From: Pseudomonadota bacterium
GTDB lineage: Bacteria; Pseudomonadota; Gammaproteobacteria; Burkholderiales; JAJZQI01
Reading direction: 5' to 3'
Assembly: GCA_021851875.1 (NCBI GenBank)
Contig: JAJZQI010000004.1
Span: forward strand, 1-64,000
DNA: 64,000 bases
This document shows positions 19,790 to 30,108 of the stretch, in pieces (position 1 is the first letter of the stretch; each line of letters begins with the position of its first letter). The notes under the pieces were generated by a model. The model made no database searches, was not told the DNA's origin, and worked only from the letters and a program-made list of their open reading frames with translations. The position numbers were made by a program, and so were the translations under genes.

Positions 19790-20431
19790 ATGAAGCGCCA
19801 GAACGGTTTCACCCTGATCGAAATCGCCATCGTGCTGGTCATTATCGGCTTGCTGTTGGGCGGTGTGCTAAAAGGCCAGGAAATGATCACCCAGGCAAAA
19901 ATCCGCAATGTGGCCAACGATTTCAACGGCACTTCGGCCGCCTACTATGCTTATCAGGACCGCTATCGCGCGATGCCGGGCGACGACCCGAATGCCGCGA
20001 CCCGCTGGACTGCCGCGTCGGGCACGGTCGGCAACGGCGATGCCAAAGTCAGCGGCGAATACAACTCCGCTACCGACACGGATGAATCCCGCCTGTTCTG
20101 GCTTGATTTGCGTCTGGCCGGCCTGACCGCAGGTCCGACCAGCGGCGCCGGCGCGAAAAACCAGCCGCAGAACGCCGCAGGCGGCATGACCGGCGTCACC
20201 TCGCTCGGCATGTTCGGCCTGAACGGCCTGGTGGTCTGCTCGGACAATCTGCCAGGCAAGATTGCCAATGCGATCGACAGCCAGTTCGATGACGGCGTGC
20301 CGAACACCGGCAGCGTGCGGGCCGGCGTGGTTCCTGCCGGCGGCGCCACGACGCCGCATACGCTTGGCGCAGCTCAACCGGCCTATGTCGACGACGGCTC
20401 CACCATGTATATCGTGTGCAAAAACATCTGA
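19790..20431 (+). CDS. Type IV pilin-like protein (prepilin-type)
   Basis: The 213-residue product has a class III leader, MKRQNG, followed by FTLIEIAIVLVIIGLLLGGV with Glu at +5. The mature protein has an amphipathic helix and a Gly/Ala-rich beta domain with two late cysteines (VVCSDN, IVCKNI) that could form the pilin D-loop disulphide. GGGAG-type ribosome-binding site, own sigma-54 promoter and strong terminator point to a separately and strongly expressed pilin. Confidence 0.87.
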   Translation: MKRQNGFTLIEIAIVLVIIGLLLGGVLKGQEMITQAKIRNVANDFNGTSAAYYAYQDRYRAMPGDDPNAATRWTAASGTVGNGDAKVSGEYNSATDTDESRLFWLDLRLAGLTAGPTSGAGAKNQPQNAAGGMTGVTSLGMFGLNGLVVCSDNLPGKIANAIDSQFDDGVPNTGSVRAGVVPAGGATTPHTLGAAQPAYVDDGSTMYIVCKNI

Positions 20432-20458
20432 ACGCACGCCGCAAACCAGCGCAAACGA

Positions 20459-20485
20459 TAAACGCCCCGCATGCGGGGCGTTTTT
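20459..20485 (+). terminator. Intrinsic terminator after the pilin gene
   Basis: ACGCCCCGC and GCGGGGCGT form a perfect hairpin followed by five T. It ends the pilin transcript and lies between convergent genes, so may also stop transcripts from the antiporter gene. Confidence 0.88.
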
Positions 20486-20513
20486 ATTTCTGCCGGGCAC
20501 GCCCGGTCAACGG

Positions 20514-22487
20514 CTAACCCTGCAGCAGCCTGATTTCCGCAGCCGCCAGGCCTTCCGGCACGCCGCGCAGGACCAGCACGTCGCCCACCTCGATGCGCGT
20601 CTCGCCGGAGGGGTCCAGCCCGCGAATATTGTGCCGGCGGACGGCCACCACTTCGACCAGCAGCGCGCTCAGCTCCAATTCGCTCAGGGTCTTGCCCACC
20701 GCATAGGCGCCGGCCGCGATGCCGATGGTCTGCAAGCGCGGCTGAACGTCCTCGGCCAGATCGGCGTCGCTATCGGATGCCCCGCGGAAAAAGCCTTTGA
20801 ACAAACCATAGCGCTGCTCGCGCACATCGCGGATGCGCTTGAGCACGCGCGTCAGCGGCACGCCCATCATCATCAGCGCGTGTGACGCCAGCATGAGGGA
20901 ACCTTCGAGAATCTCCGGCACCACCTCGGTGGCGCCGGCGGCCAGCAATTTTTCGATATCGCTGTCGTCCTGCGTGCGCACGATAACAGGCAAATCGGGC
21001 CGCACCTCCTGCACCTGATGCAGCACGCGCATGGCCGACGCCACGTCGGCATACGTCACCACCACCGCCTTGGCGCGCAGCAAACCGGCCGCCACCAGCA
21101 CTTCGCGCTTGGCCGCATCGCCGTATACCACGCTTTCGCCCGCCGCCGCCGCTGCGCGCACCCGCTCCGGGTCCAGATCCAGCGCCATGAACGGTACATT
21201 TTCGTAATCCAGAATACGGGCAAAGTTCTGCCCGCTGCGACCGTAACCGCAGATCAGCACATGCCCGCTGGTGGCAAAGGATTTGACCACGATGTCGTGC
21301 AACTCCTTGGCCTTGCCCGCCCACTCGCTTTTGCACAGACGGCTGACGATGGCGGAGGAATAGTGCAACACGAACGGCGCCGTCAGCATGGACAGCACCA
21401 TGGCCGCCAGCACCACCTGCAACGCCGCGGCCGGAATCAGCCCCTGCCCGCCGGCCAGCGACAGCAGCACAAAACCGAACTCGCCGGCCTGCGCCAGGCC
21501 CAGGCCGGTGCGCAATGCCAGCGGCGTATCATTGCCCATGAGCCGGCCCAGTCCCACCAGCAAGGCGGTTTTACCCACCACCAGCAACACCACCAGCAGC
21601 AAGATCCAGTGAAATTCCTGCAGCACCACCTGGGCATTGAGCATCATGCCGATGGTAATGAAAAACAGCCCCAGCAATACATCACGGAACGGTTTGATGT
21701 CCTCTTCCACCTGGTAGCGGTATTCCGTTTCCGAAATCAGCATGCCGGCAATGAAAGCGCCCAGCGCCAGCGACAGGCCGGCCAACTCGGTAAGGTAGGC
21801 CAGGCTGAGGGTGATCAGCAGGACGTTGAGCATGAACAGTTCGGCCGACTTCTTGCGCGCCACCAGATGAAACCACGGCCGCATGAGCTTCTGCCCCAGC
21901 CACAGCAGCACGGTCAGTACCACCGCCGCCTTGAGAAAAGCCCAGCCGAGCGCGCCGTACAACTGGTCGGCGCTTCTGGTCAGCGCCGGCAGCAGGATCA
22001 GCAGCGGCACCACCGCCAGATCCTGGAACAGCAGCACGCCGATAATCTGGCGACCGTGTTTGGACTGCAACTCCAGCCGCTCCGCCAGCATCTTGCTGAC
22101 AATGGCGGTGGACGACATGGCCAGCACACCGCCCAATGCCACGCCGGTCATCCAGGTCTCTCCCAGCAGGGTGACCAGAGCGGTCACCAGCAGCAACGTC
22201 AGTATCACCTGCGCTCCGCCCAGACCGAACACCAGGCGGCGCATGGACACCAGTTTGGGCAGGCTGAACTCCAGGCCGATGGTAAACATCAGGAACACCA
22301 CGCCGAACTCGGCCAGGTTGCCGGTTTCCCGGCTGTCGGTGATCAGTCCCAGCGCATGCGGACCGATCAACACCCCGACCAGCAGATAGCCCAGCATGGG
22401 CGGCAGCTTGAACGAACGGAACACCACGACCACCAGAACGGCGGCGGAAAGCAGCATGATGACCAATTGCAGGGTGTCATGAGTCAT
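20514..22487 (-). CDS. CPA2-family monovalent cation:proton antiporter (KefB-like)
   Basis: From ATG 22487 the protein has 657 residues. Twelve or so membrane helices form the Na+/H+ exchanger domain (residues about 5-380). They are followed by a TrkA-N/RCK domain with nucleotide-binding CGYGRSGQNFARIL (about 408) and a TrkA-C domain at the end. It exchanges K+ or Na+ for H+ at the inner membrane under nucleotide control. It is divergent from kdsD across 73 bp, the usual betaproteobacterial arrangement. Confidence 0.88.
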   Translation of the reverse strand: MTHDTLQLVIMLLSAAVLVVVVFRSFKLPPMLGYLLVGVLIGPHALGLITDSRETGNLAEFGVVFLMFTIGLEFSLPKLVSMRRLVFGLGGAQVILTLLLVTALVTLLGETWMTGVALGGVLAMSSTAIVSKMLAERLELQSKHGRQIIGVLLFQDLAVVPLLILLPALTRSADQLYGALGWAFLKAAVVLTVLLWLGQKLMRPWFHLVARKKSAELFMLNVLLITLSLAYLTELAGLSLALGAFIAGMLISETEYRYQVEEDIKPFRDVLLGLFFITIGMMLNAQVVLQEFHWILLLVVLLVVGKTALLVGLGRLMGNDTPLALRTGLGLAQAGEFGFVLLSLAGGQGLIPAAALQVVLAAMVLSMLTAPFVLHYSSAIVSRLCKSEWAGKAKELHDIVVKSFATSGHVLICGYGRSGQNFARILDYENVPFMALDLDPERVRAAAAAGESVVYGDAAKREVLVAAGLLRAKAVVVTYADVASAMRVLHQVQEVRPDLPVIVRTQDDSDIEKLLAAGATEVVPEILEGSLMLASHALMMMGVPLTRVLKRIRDVREQRYGLFKGFFRGASDSDADLAEDVQPRLQTIGIAAGAYAVGKTLSELELSALLVEVVAVRRHNIRGLDPSGETRIEVGDVLVLRGVPEGLAAAEIRLLQG

Positions 22488-22560
22488 ATATTGTTTTTGT
22501 CTCCAATGACAGCGTGCCCGCCACAGCAGGGCGGGACACGTTGGTGTATACTTGTGCGCC

Positions 22561-23547
22561 ATGAACCAGACTGTTTCCATTCCACCTCACGCGCTGGAAC
22601 TGGCCCGCCGGGTCATTACAACCGAAGCGCAGGCCGTCGCCGCATTGGCAGACAGGCTGAATCAGGACTTTATTCGTGCTGTCGAACTGATTCTACACTG
22701 CCGCGGGCGGGTTGTGGTGAGCGGCATGGGCAAGTCCGGCCACATCGCCCGCAAGATCGCCGCCACCCTGGCCAGCACCGGCACGCCGGCCTTTTTCGTG
22801 CATCCGGCCGAGGCCAGCCACGGCGACCTGGGCATGATCACCGCCGACGATGTTCTGCTGGCGCTGTCCAATTCCGGCGAAAGCCCCGAACTGACCAGCA
22901 TCCTGCCGCTCATCAAACGCAACGGCACACGGCTGATCGCCATGACCGGCAAACCCGACTCGACGCTGGCGCGGCAGGCCGACGTGCACCTGGATGCCTC
23001 GGTGGCGGAGGAAGCCTGCCCGCTGGGCCTGGCGCCGACCTCCAGCACCACCGCCGCGCTGGCGCTGGGCGACGCGCTGGCCATCGCCCTGCTGGACACG
23101 CGCGGCTTCAGCGCCGAGGACTTCGCTTTTTCCCATCCCGGCGGCTCGCTGGGCAGACGCCTGCTGGTGCGCGTCAGCGATATCATGCACAGCGGCGACA
23201 GATTGCCGCGCAGCGCGCCGCAACAACTGTTGTCCGAAGCGCTGCTGGAAATGTCGCGCAAGGGCCTGGGCATGACCGCCGTGGTGGACGAGCATGAACG
23301 GCTGCTGGGCATTTTCACCGACGGCGACCTGCGCCGGGCGTTTGAAAACATCGTCGACATTCACGCGACGCAGGTGCGCGACGTCATGACCGCCCAGCCG
23401 GCCACCATCGGCGCCGACCGCCTGGCCGCGGAAGCCCTGCAGCTGCTGGAACAGAAAAAGATCAACGGCCTGCTGGTGGTGGACGAAAACAACCGCCTGG
23501 TCGGCGCGCTCAACATGCACGACCTGCTGCGCGCCGGCATTGTTTGA
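22561..23547 (+). CDS. kdsD: Arabinose-5-phosphate isomerase (KdsD)
   Basis: This 328-residue enzyme converts ribulose 5-phosphate to arabinose 5-phosphate for Kdo synthesis. The SIS domain shows SGMGKSGH and SNSGESPE; two CBS domains fill the C-terminal third (IMHSGD, VVDEHERLLGIFTDGDLRR, VMTAQPA). ATG 22561 is chosen over an upstream in-frame GTG at 22552. No ribosome-binding site is visible and a TATACT box lies only 8 bp upstream. It heads the Kdo/Lpt gene string. Confidence 0.92.
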   Translation: MNQTVSIPPHALELARRVITTEAQAVAALADRLNQDFIRAVELILHCRGRVVVSGMGKSGHIARKIAATLASTGTPAFFVHPAEASHGDLGMITADDVLLALSNSGESPELTSILPLIKRNGTRLIAMTGKPDSTLARQADVHLDASVAEEACPLGLAPTSSTTAALALGDALAIALLDTRGFSAEDFAFSHPGGSLGRRLLVRVSDIMHSGDRLPRSAPQQLLSEALLEMSRKGLGMTAVVDEHERLLGIFTDGDLRRAFENIVDIHATQVRDVMTAQPATIGADRLAAEALQLLEQKKINGLLVVDENNRLVGALNMHDLLRAGIV

Positions 23548-23560
23548 ACGAAAGACCGAC

Positions 23561-24103
23561 ATGCATCTGAGCAACATCTCTCCCGACTGCCTGGCCCGCG
23601 CAGCCAAGGTCCGTCTGGCCATTTTCGATGTCGACGGCGTCATGACCGACGGCAGCCTGTTTTTGGGCGACGACGGTCAGGAGTACAAGGCCTTCAACTC
23701 GCTCGACGGACACGGCTTGAAAATGTTGCGCAAGAGCGGCGTGGAGCTGGCCATCATCACCGGCCGCACCTCCAATGTCGTGCTGCAGCGCGCCAGAAAT
23801 TTGGGCATTCCCCACATCCACCAGGGCGCCGAAGACAAACTGGCGGTCTATCAGGATTTGTTGCGTGAACTGAATGTCAGTCCGGAGGAAACCAGCTACA
23901 TGGGCGACGACGTGGTCGATCTGCCGGTATTGCGCCGCGCCGGCCTGGCCGTCACCGTACCGGCCTCGCCGCTGCTGGTAAAGGAACACTGCCATTTCGT
24001 CACCCCGCGCATGGCCGGTCAAGGCGCGGTGCGCGACCTGTGTGAACTGCTGCTGATCGCGCAGGGCAAATGGGACGAGCAAATGGCGCCCTACCTGACC
24101 TGA
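23561..24103 (+). CDS. kdsC: Kdo-8-phosphate phosphatase (KdsC)
   Basis: This 180-residue HAD-family phosphatase removes phosphate from Kdo-8-phosphate. FDVDGVMTDG carries the nucleophile Asp, followed by TGRTS and the late acidic motif MGDDVVDLP. It follows kdsD by 13 bp, the conserved order. The small C1-type HAD without a large cap fits KdsC length. Confidence 0.92.
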   Translation: MHLSNISPDCLARAAKVRLAIFDVDGVMTDGSLFLGDDGQEYKAFNSLDGHGLKMLRKSGVELAIITGRTSNVVLQRARNLGIPHIHQGAEDKLAVYQDLLRELNVSPEETSYMGDDVVDLPVLRRAGLAVTVPASPLLVKEHCHFVTPRMAGQGAVRDLCELLLIAQGKWDEQMAPYLT

Positions 24104-24123
24104 TGCCGATGCCAGACTGAACC

Positions 24124-24693
24124 ATGTCGACCCGGCTGAGCGCATTGATTCCCGTGCTGATGATGCTGCTGCTGGCAGCGCTGACGTACTTTCTCGACCG
24201 CTGGGTCCAGCCGCCCCCGCCGCCCACCGACGGCCGCAACCGTCACGACCCCGACTATTTCATCGACAACTTCGAGGCCCTGCGCTACAACCTGGACGGC
24301 AGCCTGCGCTACCGGCTGACCGCCAGCCATCTGACGCACTACCCCGACACCGACAGCGCCGATCTCAGCCACACGCGCCTGGTCAGTTACAGCAAGAACG
24401 CCGGTCCGGTCACGCTGACCGGAGACGCGGCCCACACGACTTCACAAGGCAAACGCATCGACCTGGCCGGCCACGTCGAAGTGACTCGCCCCAGCAATAC
24501 CCGTCAGGGTACACTATATGTGCGTACCGAAGCGTTGACCATTTACCCCGATGAGCAGACCGCCACCACCCGCGCAGCGGTGGTCATCGACACCGACCAC
24601 CTGCACCTGACAGGCGTCGGCATGGACTTCGACCAGACGAACCATATTCTGAAACTGCATGCCAATGTAAGGGCCCGCTATGTCAAACAATAA
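24124..24693 (+). CDS. lptC: LPS export ABC transporter periplasmic protein LptC
   Basis: This 189-residue bitopic protein has one N-terminal membrane helix (about 6-24) and a periplasmic beta-jellyroll of the LptC/LptA type. It passes lipopolysaccharide from LptBFG to LptA. It overlaps lptA by 14 bp. Sequence conservation in this family is weak, so the call rests on topology and fixed gene order between kdsC and lptA. Confidence 0.9.
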   Translation: MSTRLSALIPVLMMLLLAALTYFLDRWVQPPPPPTDGRNRHDPDYFIDNFEALRYNLDGSLRYRLTASHLTHYPDTDSADLSHTRLVSYSKNAGPVTLTGDAAHTTSQGKRIDLAGHVEVTRPSNTRQGTLYVRTEALTIYPDEQTATTRAAVVIDTDHLHLTGVGMDFDQTNHILKLHANVRARYVKQ

Positions 24694-25213
24694 GCTGCTG
24701 CGCTTTGCCTTGCTGGCACCGCTGCTTGCCAGTCCGCTGGCCGGGGCGGAGAAAGCCGATCGCGATCAACCGGTCTATCTGGAGGCCGACAACGTGATGG
24801 TGGACGACGCCAAACAGGTCAGCGTCTACACCGGCAAGGTCGTCATCACCCAGGGCACCCTGATGATCCGCGGCGACAAGGTAACGGTATGGCAGGACAA
24901 CGGCGCCTTCGACCACGGCACGGTACTGGGCCAGCCGGCTTATTTCCGCCAGAAGCGCGACAACTCGGACGAATACGTGCAGGGCTGGGCCCAGCGCATC
25001 GAATACAGCGCCAAGGAAAACAAGGCCGACCTGTATACCCAGGCCAAGGTGAAAAACGGTGCAGACGAAGTGCATGGCAACGTCATCCACTACGATGCCA
25101 ACACCGAGTACTACCAGGTCGAAGGCGGCCAGAAAGACAGCGCCACGCCGGGCAGCGGCCGGGTACGCGCCGTCATCCAGCCGAAAAACAAGGACGCGAA
25201 GCCGGCACCATGA
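24680..25213 (+). CDS. lptA: LPS transport periplasmic protein LptA
   Basis: This 177-residue periplasmic protein has a signal peptide of about 22 residues (ending SPLAGA) and the OstA-like beta-jellyroll (residues about 30-150, [29 protein letters not shown]). It forms the bridge that carries lipopolysaccharide across the periplasm. TAAGGG lies upstream as ribosome-binding site and its stop overlaps the lptB start. Confidence 0.92.
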   Translation: MSNNKLLRFALLAPLLASPLAGAEKADRDQPVYLEADNVMVDDAKQVSVYTGKVVITQGTLMIRGDKVTVWQDNGAFDHGTVLGQPAYFRQKRDNSDEYVQGWAQRIEYSAKENKADLYTQAKVKNGADEVHGNVIHYDANTEYYQVEGGQKDSATPGSGRVRAVIQPKNKDAKPAP

Positions 25214-25932
25214 GCGAACTGCTTGTTGAACATTTGCAAAAACGCTACAAGGCGCGTCAGGTGGTCAAAGACGTGTCGCTGCGCGTTGCCAGCGGCGAAA
25301 TCATCGGCCTGCTCGGCCCCAACGGCGCCGGCAAAACCACCAGCTTTTACATGATCGTCGGCCTGGTGCCGGCCGACCAGGGCCGCATCATGCTCGACGA
25401 CAAGGAACTGTCACGCCTGCCCATGCATCGCCGGGCGCAGATGGGACTGAGCTACCTGCCGCAGGAAGCCTCCATTTTCCGCAAAATGACCGTGGCGGAA
25501 AACATTCTGTCGGTGCTGGAAATCAACGTATCCGGCAAGAAGCAGCGGCAGGAACAGCTGGAAGCCCTGCTGGAAGAGCTGCACATCAGCCACATCCGCG
25601 ACAACGCCGCCATTTCCCTCTCCGGCGGCGAACGCCGGCGGGTGGAAATCGCCCGCGCGCTGGCCACCAACCCCAGTTTCATCCTGCTGGACGAGCCTTT
25701 CGCCGGCGTCGACCCGATTGCCGTGATCGACATCCAGAAAATCATCCGCTTTCTGGCGCAACGGGGCATCGGAGTGGTCATCACCGACCACAATGTGCGG
25801 GAAACGCTGGGAATTTGCGACAAGGCCTACATTATCAACGAGGGGAGCGTGCTGGCGCAGGGCACGGCAGACGAAATCGTCTATAATGAAAGCGTCCGAC
25901 AAGTATATTTGGGCGAACACTTCAAACTTTAG
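25210..25932 (+). CDS. lptB: LPS export ABC transporter ATPase LptB
   Basis: This 240-residue ATPase powers lipopolysaccharide extraction by LptFG. Walker [10 protein letters not shown], signature LSGGERRR and Walker [13 protein letters not shown] are present, with the LptB-typical [10 protein letters not shown] segment. Start ATG overlaps the lptA stop by 4 bp. The open frame continues upstream of 25210 but that part is antisense-like lptA sequence in another frame. Confidence 0.94.
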   Translation: MSELLVEHLQKRYKARQVVKDVSLRVASGEIIGLLGPNGAGKTTSFYMIVGLVPADQGRIMLDDKELSRLPMHRRAQMGLSYLPQEASIFRKMTVAENILSVLEINVSGKKQRQEQLEALLEELHISHIRDNAAISLSGGERRRVEIARALATNPSFILLDEPFAGVDPIAVIDIQKIIRFLAQRGIGVVITDHNVRETLGICDKAYIINEGSVLAQGTADEIVYNESVRQVYLGEHFKL

Positions 25933-25968
25933 CAAACAGAATCGACAGCCGGACGGTTAGCCCTTCAG

Positions 25969-27426
25969 ATGAAGCAGTCACTGCAACTTAAACTCTCCCA
26001 GCAGCTTACGCTGACGCCGCAGCTGCAGCAGTCGATCAGACTGCTGCAGCTGTCGACGATGGAGCTGGATCAGGAAGTCGAAATGCTGATCCAGGAAAAC
26101 CCGCTGCTCGAGCGGGTGGACAGTGACAGCGACGAGGTCAGCCAGCAGGAAACGGAAGACGGCCCGAGCGAATTCCAGTCGTCCAGCGAAATGCGCTATG
26201 AAGCCACGCCGGACGCCGAAGCCCCCTTGCCGTCGGAGTCGCCCGACGACGAAGCGCTGGAAAACCCCTGGACCAACGACAGCGTGCCGGTCATCGGCGG
26301 CCAGCCGAGCGACGAAGACGACAGCGATTATCCGCAGCAGGCGCGCTCCAGCACCCTGCGCGAACACCTGCTGTGGCAGTTGCAAATGTCCCAGATGCCG
26401 CAGCAGGATGCCCAACTGATCGCTTTGCTGATCGACGCGCTGGACGAGGACGGCTACCTCAGCCAGCCGCTGGAAGAAATTGCCGAACTGCTGCCGGAAG
26501 AGCTGGAGCTGTCCAGCGAAGACCTGGAAATCGCGCTGAAATACCTGCAGCACTTCGACCCGATCGGCGTCGGCGCGCGTGATCTGGCCGAATGCCTCGC
26601 GCTGCAGCTGACCGCCCTGCCGGAAGACGTGCCGGGACGCGCTTTGGCGCTGACCCTGGCGAGCAAGCACCTTGATCTGCTGGCCGGCCGCGATTTCACC
26701 AAACTCAAGCGGCTGCTCAACTGCAACGATATGGAACTGCGCGGCGCCCAGCAGCTGATCACCCATCTGAACCCGCGCCCCGGCGCCGCCTTCGCTCCGG
26801 TGGAAACACGCTACATCGTGCCCGACGTGCTGGTGCGCAAAATGCGCGGCGGCTGGTCGGCCAGCCTGAATCCGGACGCCATCCCCAAGCTGCGCATCAA
26901 CCGCATGTACGCCGATATCCTGCAACACCACCGCAGCAGCCATCAGCAGCTGACGACGCAGCTGCAGGAAGCCAAGTGGTTCATCAAAAACATCCAGCAG
27001 CGCTTTGATACCATCCTGCGCGTGTCGCAAGCCATCGTCGAACGGCAAAAGCATTTTTTCGAACACGGCGAGGTGGCCATGCGTCCGCTGGTGCTGCGCG
27101 AAATCGCCGATGCGGTCGGCCTGCACGAATCGACCATTTCACGCGTGACGACGCAAAAATTCATGCACACGCCGCGCGGCATTTTCGAATTGAAATATTT
27201 CTTCGGCAGCCATGTGGCCACCGACACCGGCGGCGCCTGCTCGGCCACCGCCATCCGCGCCCTGATCAAGCAGCTGGTGGGCGCGGAAGATCCCAAGCAC
27301 CCGCTGTCGGACAACCAGATTGCCGAATTGCTGGCCAAACAGGGCATCATGGTGGCCCGCCGCACCATCGCCAAATACCGCGAAGGCCTGCATATTCCGC
27401 CGGCCAGCCAGCGCAAGAGCATTTAA
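25969..27426 (+). CDS. rpoN: RNA polymerase sigma-54 factor (RpoN)
   Basis: This 485-residue sigma factor recognises -24/-12 promoters. Region I is Gln-rich and activator-interacting ([20 protein letters not shown]), an acidic linker spans about 50-125, then come the core-binding domain, the HTH (ISRVTTQKF) and the RpoN box ([10 protein letters not shown]) near the C-terminus. It lies 36 bp after lptB, as in most betaproteobacteria. Two probable target promoters occur in this window. Confidence 0.95.
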   Translation: MKQSLQLKLSQQLTLTPQLQQSIRLLQLSTMELDQEVEMLIQENPLLERVDSDSDEVSQQETEDGPSEFQSSSEMRYEATPDAEAPLPSESPDDEALENPWTNDSVPVIGGQPSDEDDSDYPQQARSSTLREHLLWQLQMSQMPQQDAQLIALLIDALDEDGYLSQPLEEIAELLPEELELSSEDLEIALKYLQHFDPIGVGARDLAECLALQLTALPEDVPGRALALTLASKHLDLLAGRDFTKLKRLLNCNDMELRGAQQLITHLNPRPGAAFAPVETRYIVPDVLVRKMRGGWSASLNPDAIPKLRINRMYADILQHHRSSHQQLTTQLQEAKWFIKNIQQRFDTILRVSQAIVERQKHFFEHGEVAMRPLVLREIADAVGLHESTISRVTTQKFMHTPRGIFELKYFFGSHVATDTGGACSATAIRALIKQLVGAEDPKHPLSDNQIAELLAKQGIMVARRTIAKYREGLHIPPASQRKSI

Positions 27427-27458
27427 CCCGCAGTACCTTTCAATCAAGGAGAGCCTTC

Positions 27459-27785
27459 ATGAACATCAAAATTTCCGGCCATCATCTCGAAGTTACCCCG
27501 GCAATCCGCGATTACGTAACCGCAAAAATGGAGCGCATTGCACGCCATTTCGACCAGGTCATCGACATCTCCGTCATCCTGTCGGTCGACAAGCTGGTGC
27601 AGAAAATCGAAGCCAATGTTCACATCAGCGGCAAGGATATCTTCGTGCAGACGGAAGACGCCGACATGTACGCCGCCATCGATGCGCTGACCGACAAGCT
27701 GGATCGCCAGGTGCTCAAGCACAAGGAAAAATACACCGATTCCGCCCGTCATGGCTCCAGCATCAAACACCAGGCTGTCGAATAA
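27459..27785 (+). CDS. hpf: Ribosome hibernation-promoting factor (HPF)
   Basis: This 108-residue short HPF/YfiA-type protein binds the decoding region of the 30S subunit and promotes ribosome dimerisation in stationary phase. [16 protein letters not shown] opens the single beta-alpha domain; the long-form dimerisation domain is absent. AAGGAGAG upstream is a strong ribosome-binding site. It sits between rpoN and ptsN, the conserved place. Confidence 0.93.
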   Translation: MNIKISGHHLEVTPAIRDYVTAKMERIARHFDQVIDISVILSVDKLVQKIEANVHISGKDIFVQTEDADMYAAIDALTDKLDRQVLKHKEKYTDSARHGSSIKHQAVE

Positions 27786-27787
27786 CC

Positions 27788-28243
27788 ATGAACCACGTCG
27801 TCGGACTGCTGCGCCCGGCCACCATCGCGGTGGACATGGACGTCAGCAGTAAAAAACGCCTGTTTGAAACGATCGGCGACCTGTTTGCCAGCCAGGGCCT
27901 GTCCGCCAGCCTGGTATTCGACAGCCTGCTGGCGCGGGAAAAACTGGGTTCCACCGGCCTCGGCCAGGGCATCGCCATTCCCCACGGCCGCATCAAGGGC
28001 CTCAAGGAAGCCGCGGGCGCATTCGTGCGCCTGCGCACCCCCATTGCATTTGACGCGCCGGACAATCAACCCGTCAACATGGTATTCGTGCTGCTGGTTC
28101 CCGAGCAGGCGACTGATCTGCATCTGCATATTCTGGGCGAGCTGGCGCAATTGTTCAGCGACCCCGCCATGCGTACCACCCTTTCTGCACTGCCGGACGC
28201 AGACGCTGTTCTGCAGGCACTGGGAAACTGGCACGCCAGCTAG
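27788..28243 (+). CDS. ptsN: Nitrogen-PTS EIIA component (PtsN)
   Basis: This 151-residue EIIA-Ntr protein is phosphorylated by NPr and links carbon and nitrogen status to potassium transport and RpoN-dependent genes. The phosphorylated His is in GIAIPHGRI (about residue 67). The start ATG is 3 bp after the hpf stop; a longer open frame upstream is in a different reading frame over hpf. Confidence 0.92.
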   Translation: MNHVVGLLRPATIAVDMDVSSKKRLFETIGDLFASQGLSASLVFDSLLAREKLGSTGLGQGIAIPHGRIKGLKEAAGAFVRLRTPIAFDAPDNQPVNMVFVLLVPEQATDLHLHILGELAQLFSDPAMRTTLSALPDADAVLQALGNWHAS

Positions 28244-28257
28244 GACTCAACACCGGC

Positions 28258-29211
28258 ATGAGCGAAATCAGCGTCTCGCAAATGTATGAAGAAACCGGCA
28301 AAACCCTGGAACTGACCTGGGTTGCCGGCCTGGCGGGAGGCAGCAAGAAGCTGACCAGCGAAACGGTACAGAAGCCTTCGCTGGCGCTCATCGGCCACCT
28401 CAACTTCGTCCACCCCAATCGCGTGCAGGTGATGGGCTGCGCCGAAATGGATTATCTGCGGCAACTGGATGAAACCAGCCTGTCGCAGGCCATCACCAAT
28501 CTGTTCTCGGCCGAACTGGCGGCCATCATCGTCGCCAACAACGAACCGGTCCCGCGCCAATTGCTGGAAGCGGCCGAACGCACCCAGACCCCCCTGTTCA
28601 CCTCGCGCCAGCCCAGCCCGTCGCTGATGGATGTGCTGCAGCATTACCTCACCCGCATCCTGGCCGAAAACACCACCCGCCACGGCGTGTTCCTCGAAGT
28701 GCTGGGCATGGGCGTGCTGATCATCGGCGATGCCGCCATCGGTAAAAGCGAACTGGCGCTGGAACTGATCACCCGCGGCCATCGCCTGATCGCGGACGAC
28801 ATCGTCGAGCTGTTTCAGGTTTCCCCCGACACGCTGGAAGGGCGCTGCCCCACCCTGCTGCAGGACTTTCTTGAGGTGCGCGGGCTGGGGCTGCTGAACG
28901 TCCGCGCCCTGTTCGGCGAAACCGCCATCAAGCTGAAAAAGAACCTGCGCTTGATTGTGCAGCTGCGCGACCCGGCCGACATGAGCGACCTGACGCTGGA
29001 TCGGCTGCAGATCAACGCCTCGACCGAAATCATTCTCGACGTGCCGGTGCCCAAGGTTTGCATCCCGGTGGCGGCCGGCCGCAACATCGCCGTGCTGGTG
29101 GAAGTGGCGGTACGCAACCATATTCTTCATCTGCGCGGCATCGACAGTGCGGCGCAATTCATCGAGCGGCAACAGCACTTCCTGCACAGTCAGTCGGAAA
29201 TGGACGAATAA
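28258..29211 (+). CDS. hprK: HPr kinase/phosphorylase (HprK)
   Basis: This 317-residue bifunctional enzyme phosphorylates and dephosphorylates HPr on Ser. The C-terminal kinase domain has Walker A GDAAIGKSEL (about 157-166), the HPrK motif EVRGLGLLNVRALFG (about 205), and acidic catalytic residues in ADDIVEL. Together with ptsN it belongs to the truncated PTS regulatory system common in betaproteobacteria. Confidence 0.93.
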   Translation: MSEISVSQMYEETGKTLELTWVAGLAGGSKKLTSETVQKPSLALIGHLNFVHPNRVQVMGCAEMDYLRQLDETSLSQAITNLFSAELAAIIVANNEPVPRQLLEAAERTQTPLFTSRQPSPSLMDVLQHYLTRILAENTTRHGVFLEVLGMGVLIIGDAAIGKSELALELITRGHRLIADDIVELFQVSPDTLEGRCPTLLQDFLEVRGLGLLNVRALFGETAIKLKKNLRLIVQLRDPADMSDLTLDRLQINASTEIILDVPVPKVCIPVAAGRNIAVLVEVAVRNHILHLRGIDSAAQFIERQQHFLHSQSEMDE

Positions 29212-29235
29212 GCGCCGTGAACAAGGTGTGTCATT

Positions 29236-30108
29236 GTGTCTAAGTACTCAGGCATGCAACTGGTCATCATCACCGGTCTGTCCGGTTCGGGCAAGAGCAT
29301 TGCCCTGGCGGTGCTGGAAGACGCCGGCTTTTACTGTGTCGACAACCTGCCGGCAACGCTGCTGACCGAGACCATCGGCTTCCTGCAGACCAACGGTTTC
29401 AAACGGGTCGCCATCAGCATCGACGTGCGCAGCGGCAACAGTCTGCCGCAGCTGCCCGCCCTGCTGACCGACCTGGAAGCCAAGGGGCTGGACGTGCGGC
29501 CGCTGTTTCTTGAGGCCAAAACCGACACGCTGGTCAAGCGTTTCTCCGAAACGCGCCGGCGCCACCCGCTGTCCGATGGCGAGCGCTCGCTGACGGAAAG
29601 CATTGCGCTGGAGGCCGAATTGCTGGCTGAACTGCGCACGCTGGCCCACCGCATCGACACCAGCGATGTGCGCCCCAATGTCCTGCGCAACTGGGTACGC
29701 GACCTGATCGAATTCGATCGCTCGCAGTTGACCCTGGTGTTCCAGTCCTTCGGCTTCAAACACGGCATCCCGCTCGATGCGGACATGGTGTTCGACGTGC
29801 GCTGCCTGCCCAACCCGCATTACGATCCGGTCCTGCGCCCGCTGACCGGACTGGATGCGCCGGTGGCCGAGTTCCTGCGCCAGACCCCCCAGGCGATGTC
29901 CATGCTGGAGGATATTCGCGCCTATCTGGACAAATGGCTGCCCTGCTTTGTGCGCGACAACCGCAACTATCTCACCGTGGCCATCGGCTGTACCGGCGGG
30001 CAGCACCGCTCGGTATTTTTCTGCGCCGAATTGGCGGCCACCTTCTCCAGCCAGCAGCAGGTGCTGGTACGGCACCGCGAGCTGGCGGGCAATGTCGCAA
30101 GCCACTGA
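29236..30108 (+). CDS. rapZ: RNase adapter protein RapZ
   Basis: This 290-residue protein, or 284 if it starts at ATG 29254, binds glucosamine-6-phosphate and guides small-RNA turnover in relatives. Walker A GLSGSGKS is near the N-terminus; [14 protein letters not shown] and the C-terminal [10 protein letters not shown] motif are all present. The GTG at 29236 has AAGGTG 7 bp upstream and is preferred, although most family members start near the later Met. Confidence 0.93.
   Translation: MSKYSGMQLVIITGLSGSGKSIALAVLEDAGFYCVDNLPATLLTETIGFLQTNGFKRVAISIDVRSGNSLPQLPALLTDLEAKGLDVRPLFLEAKTDTLVKRFSETRRRHPLSDGERSLTESIALEAELLAELRTLAHRIDTSDVRPNVLRNWVRDLIEFDRSQLTLVFQSFGFKHGIPLDADMVFDVRCLPNPHYDPVLRPLTGLDAPVAEFLRQTPQAMSMLEDIRAYLDKWLPCFVRDNRNYLTVAIGCTGGQHRSVFFCAELAATFSSQQQVLVRHRELAGNVASH

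Noticed and set aside
21018-23297. 759-codon plus-strand frame
   Set aside because: It runs antisense to the CPA2 antiporter and out of frame over kdsD, with no domain.
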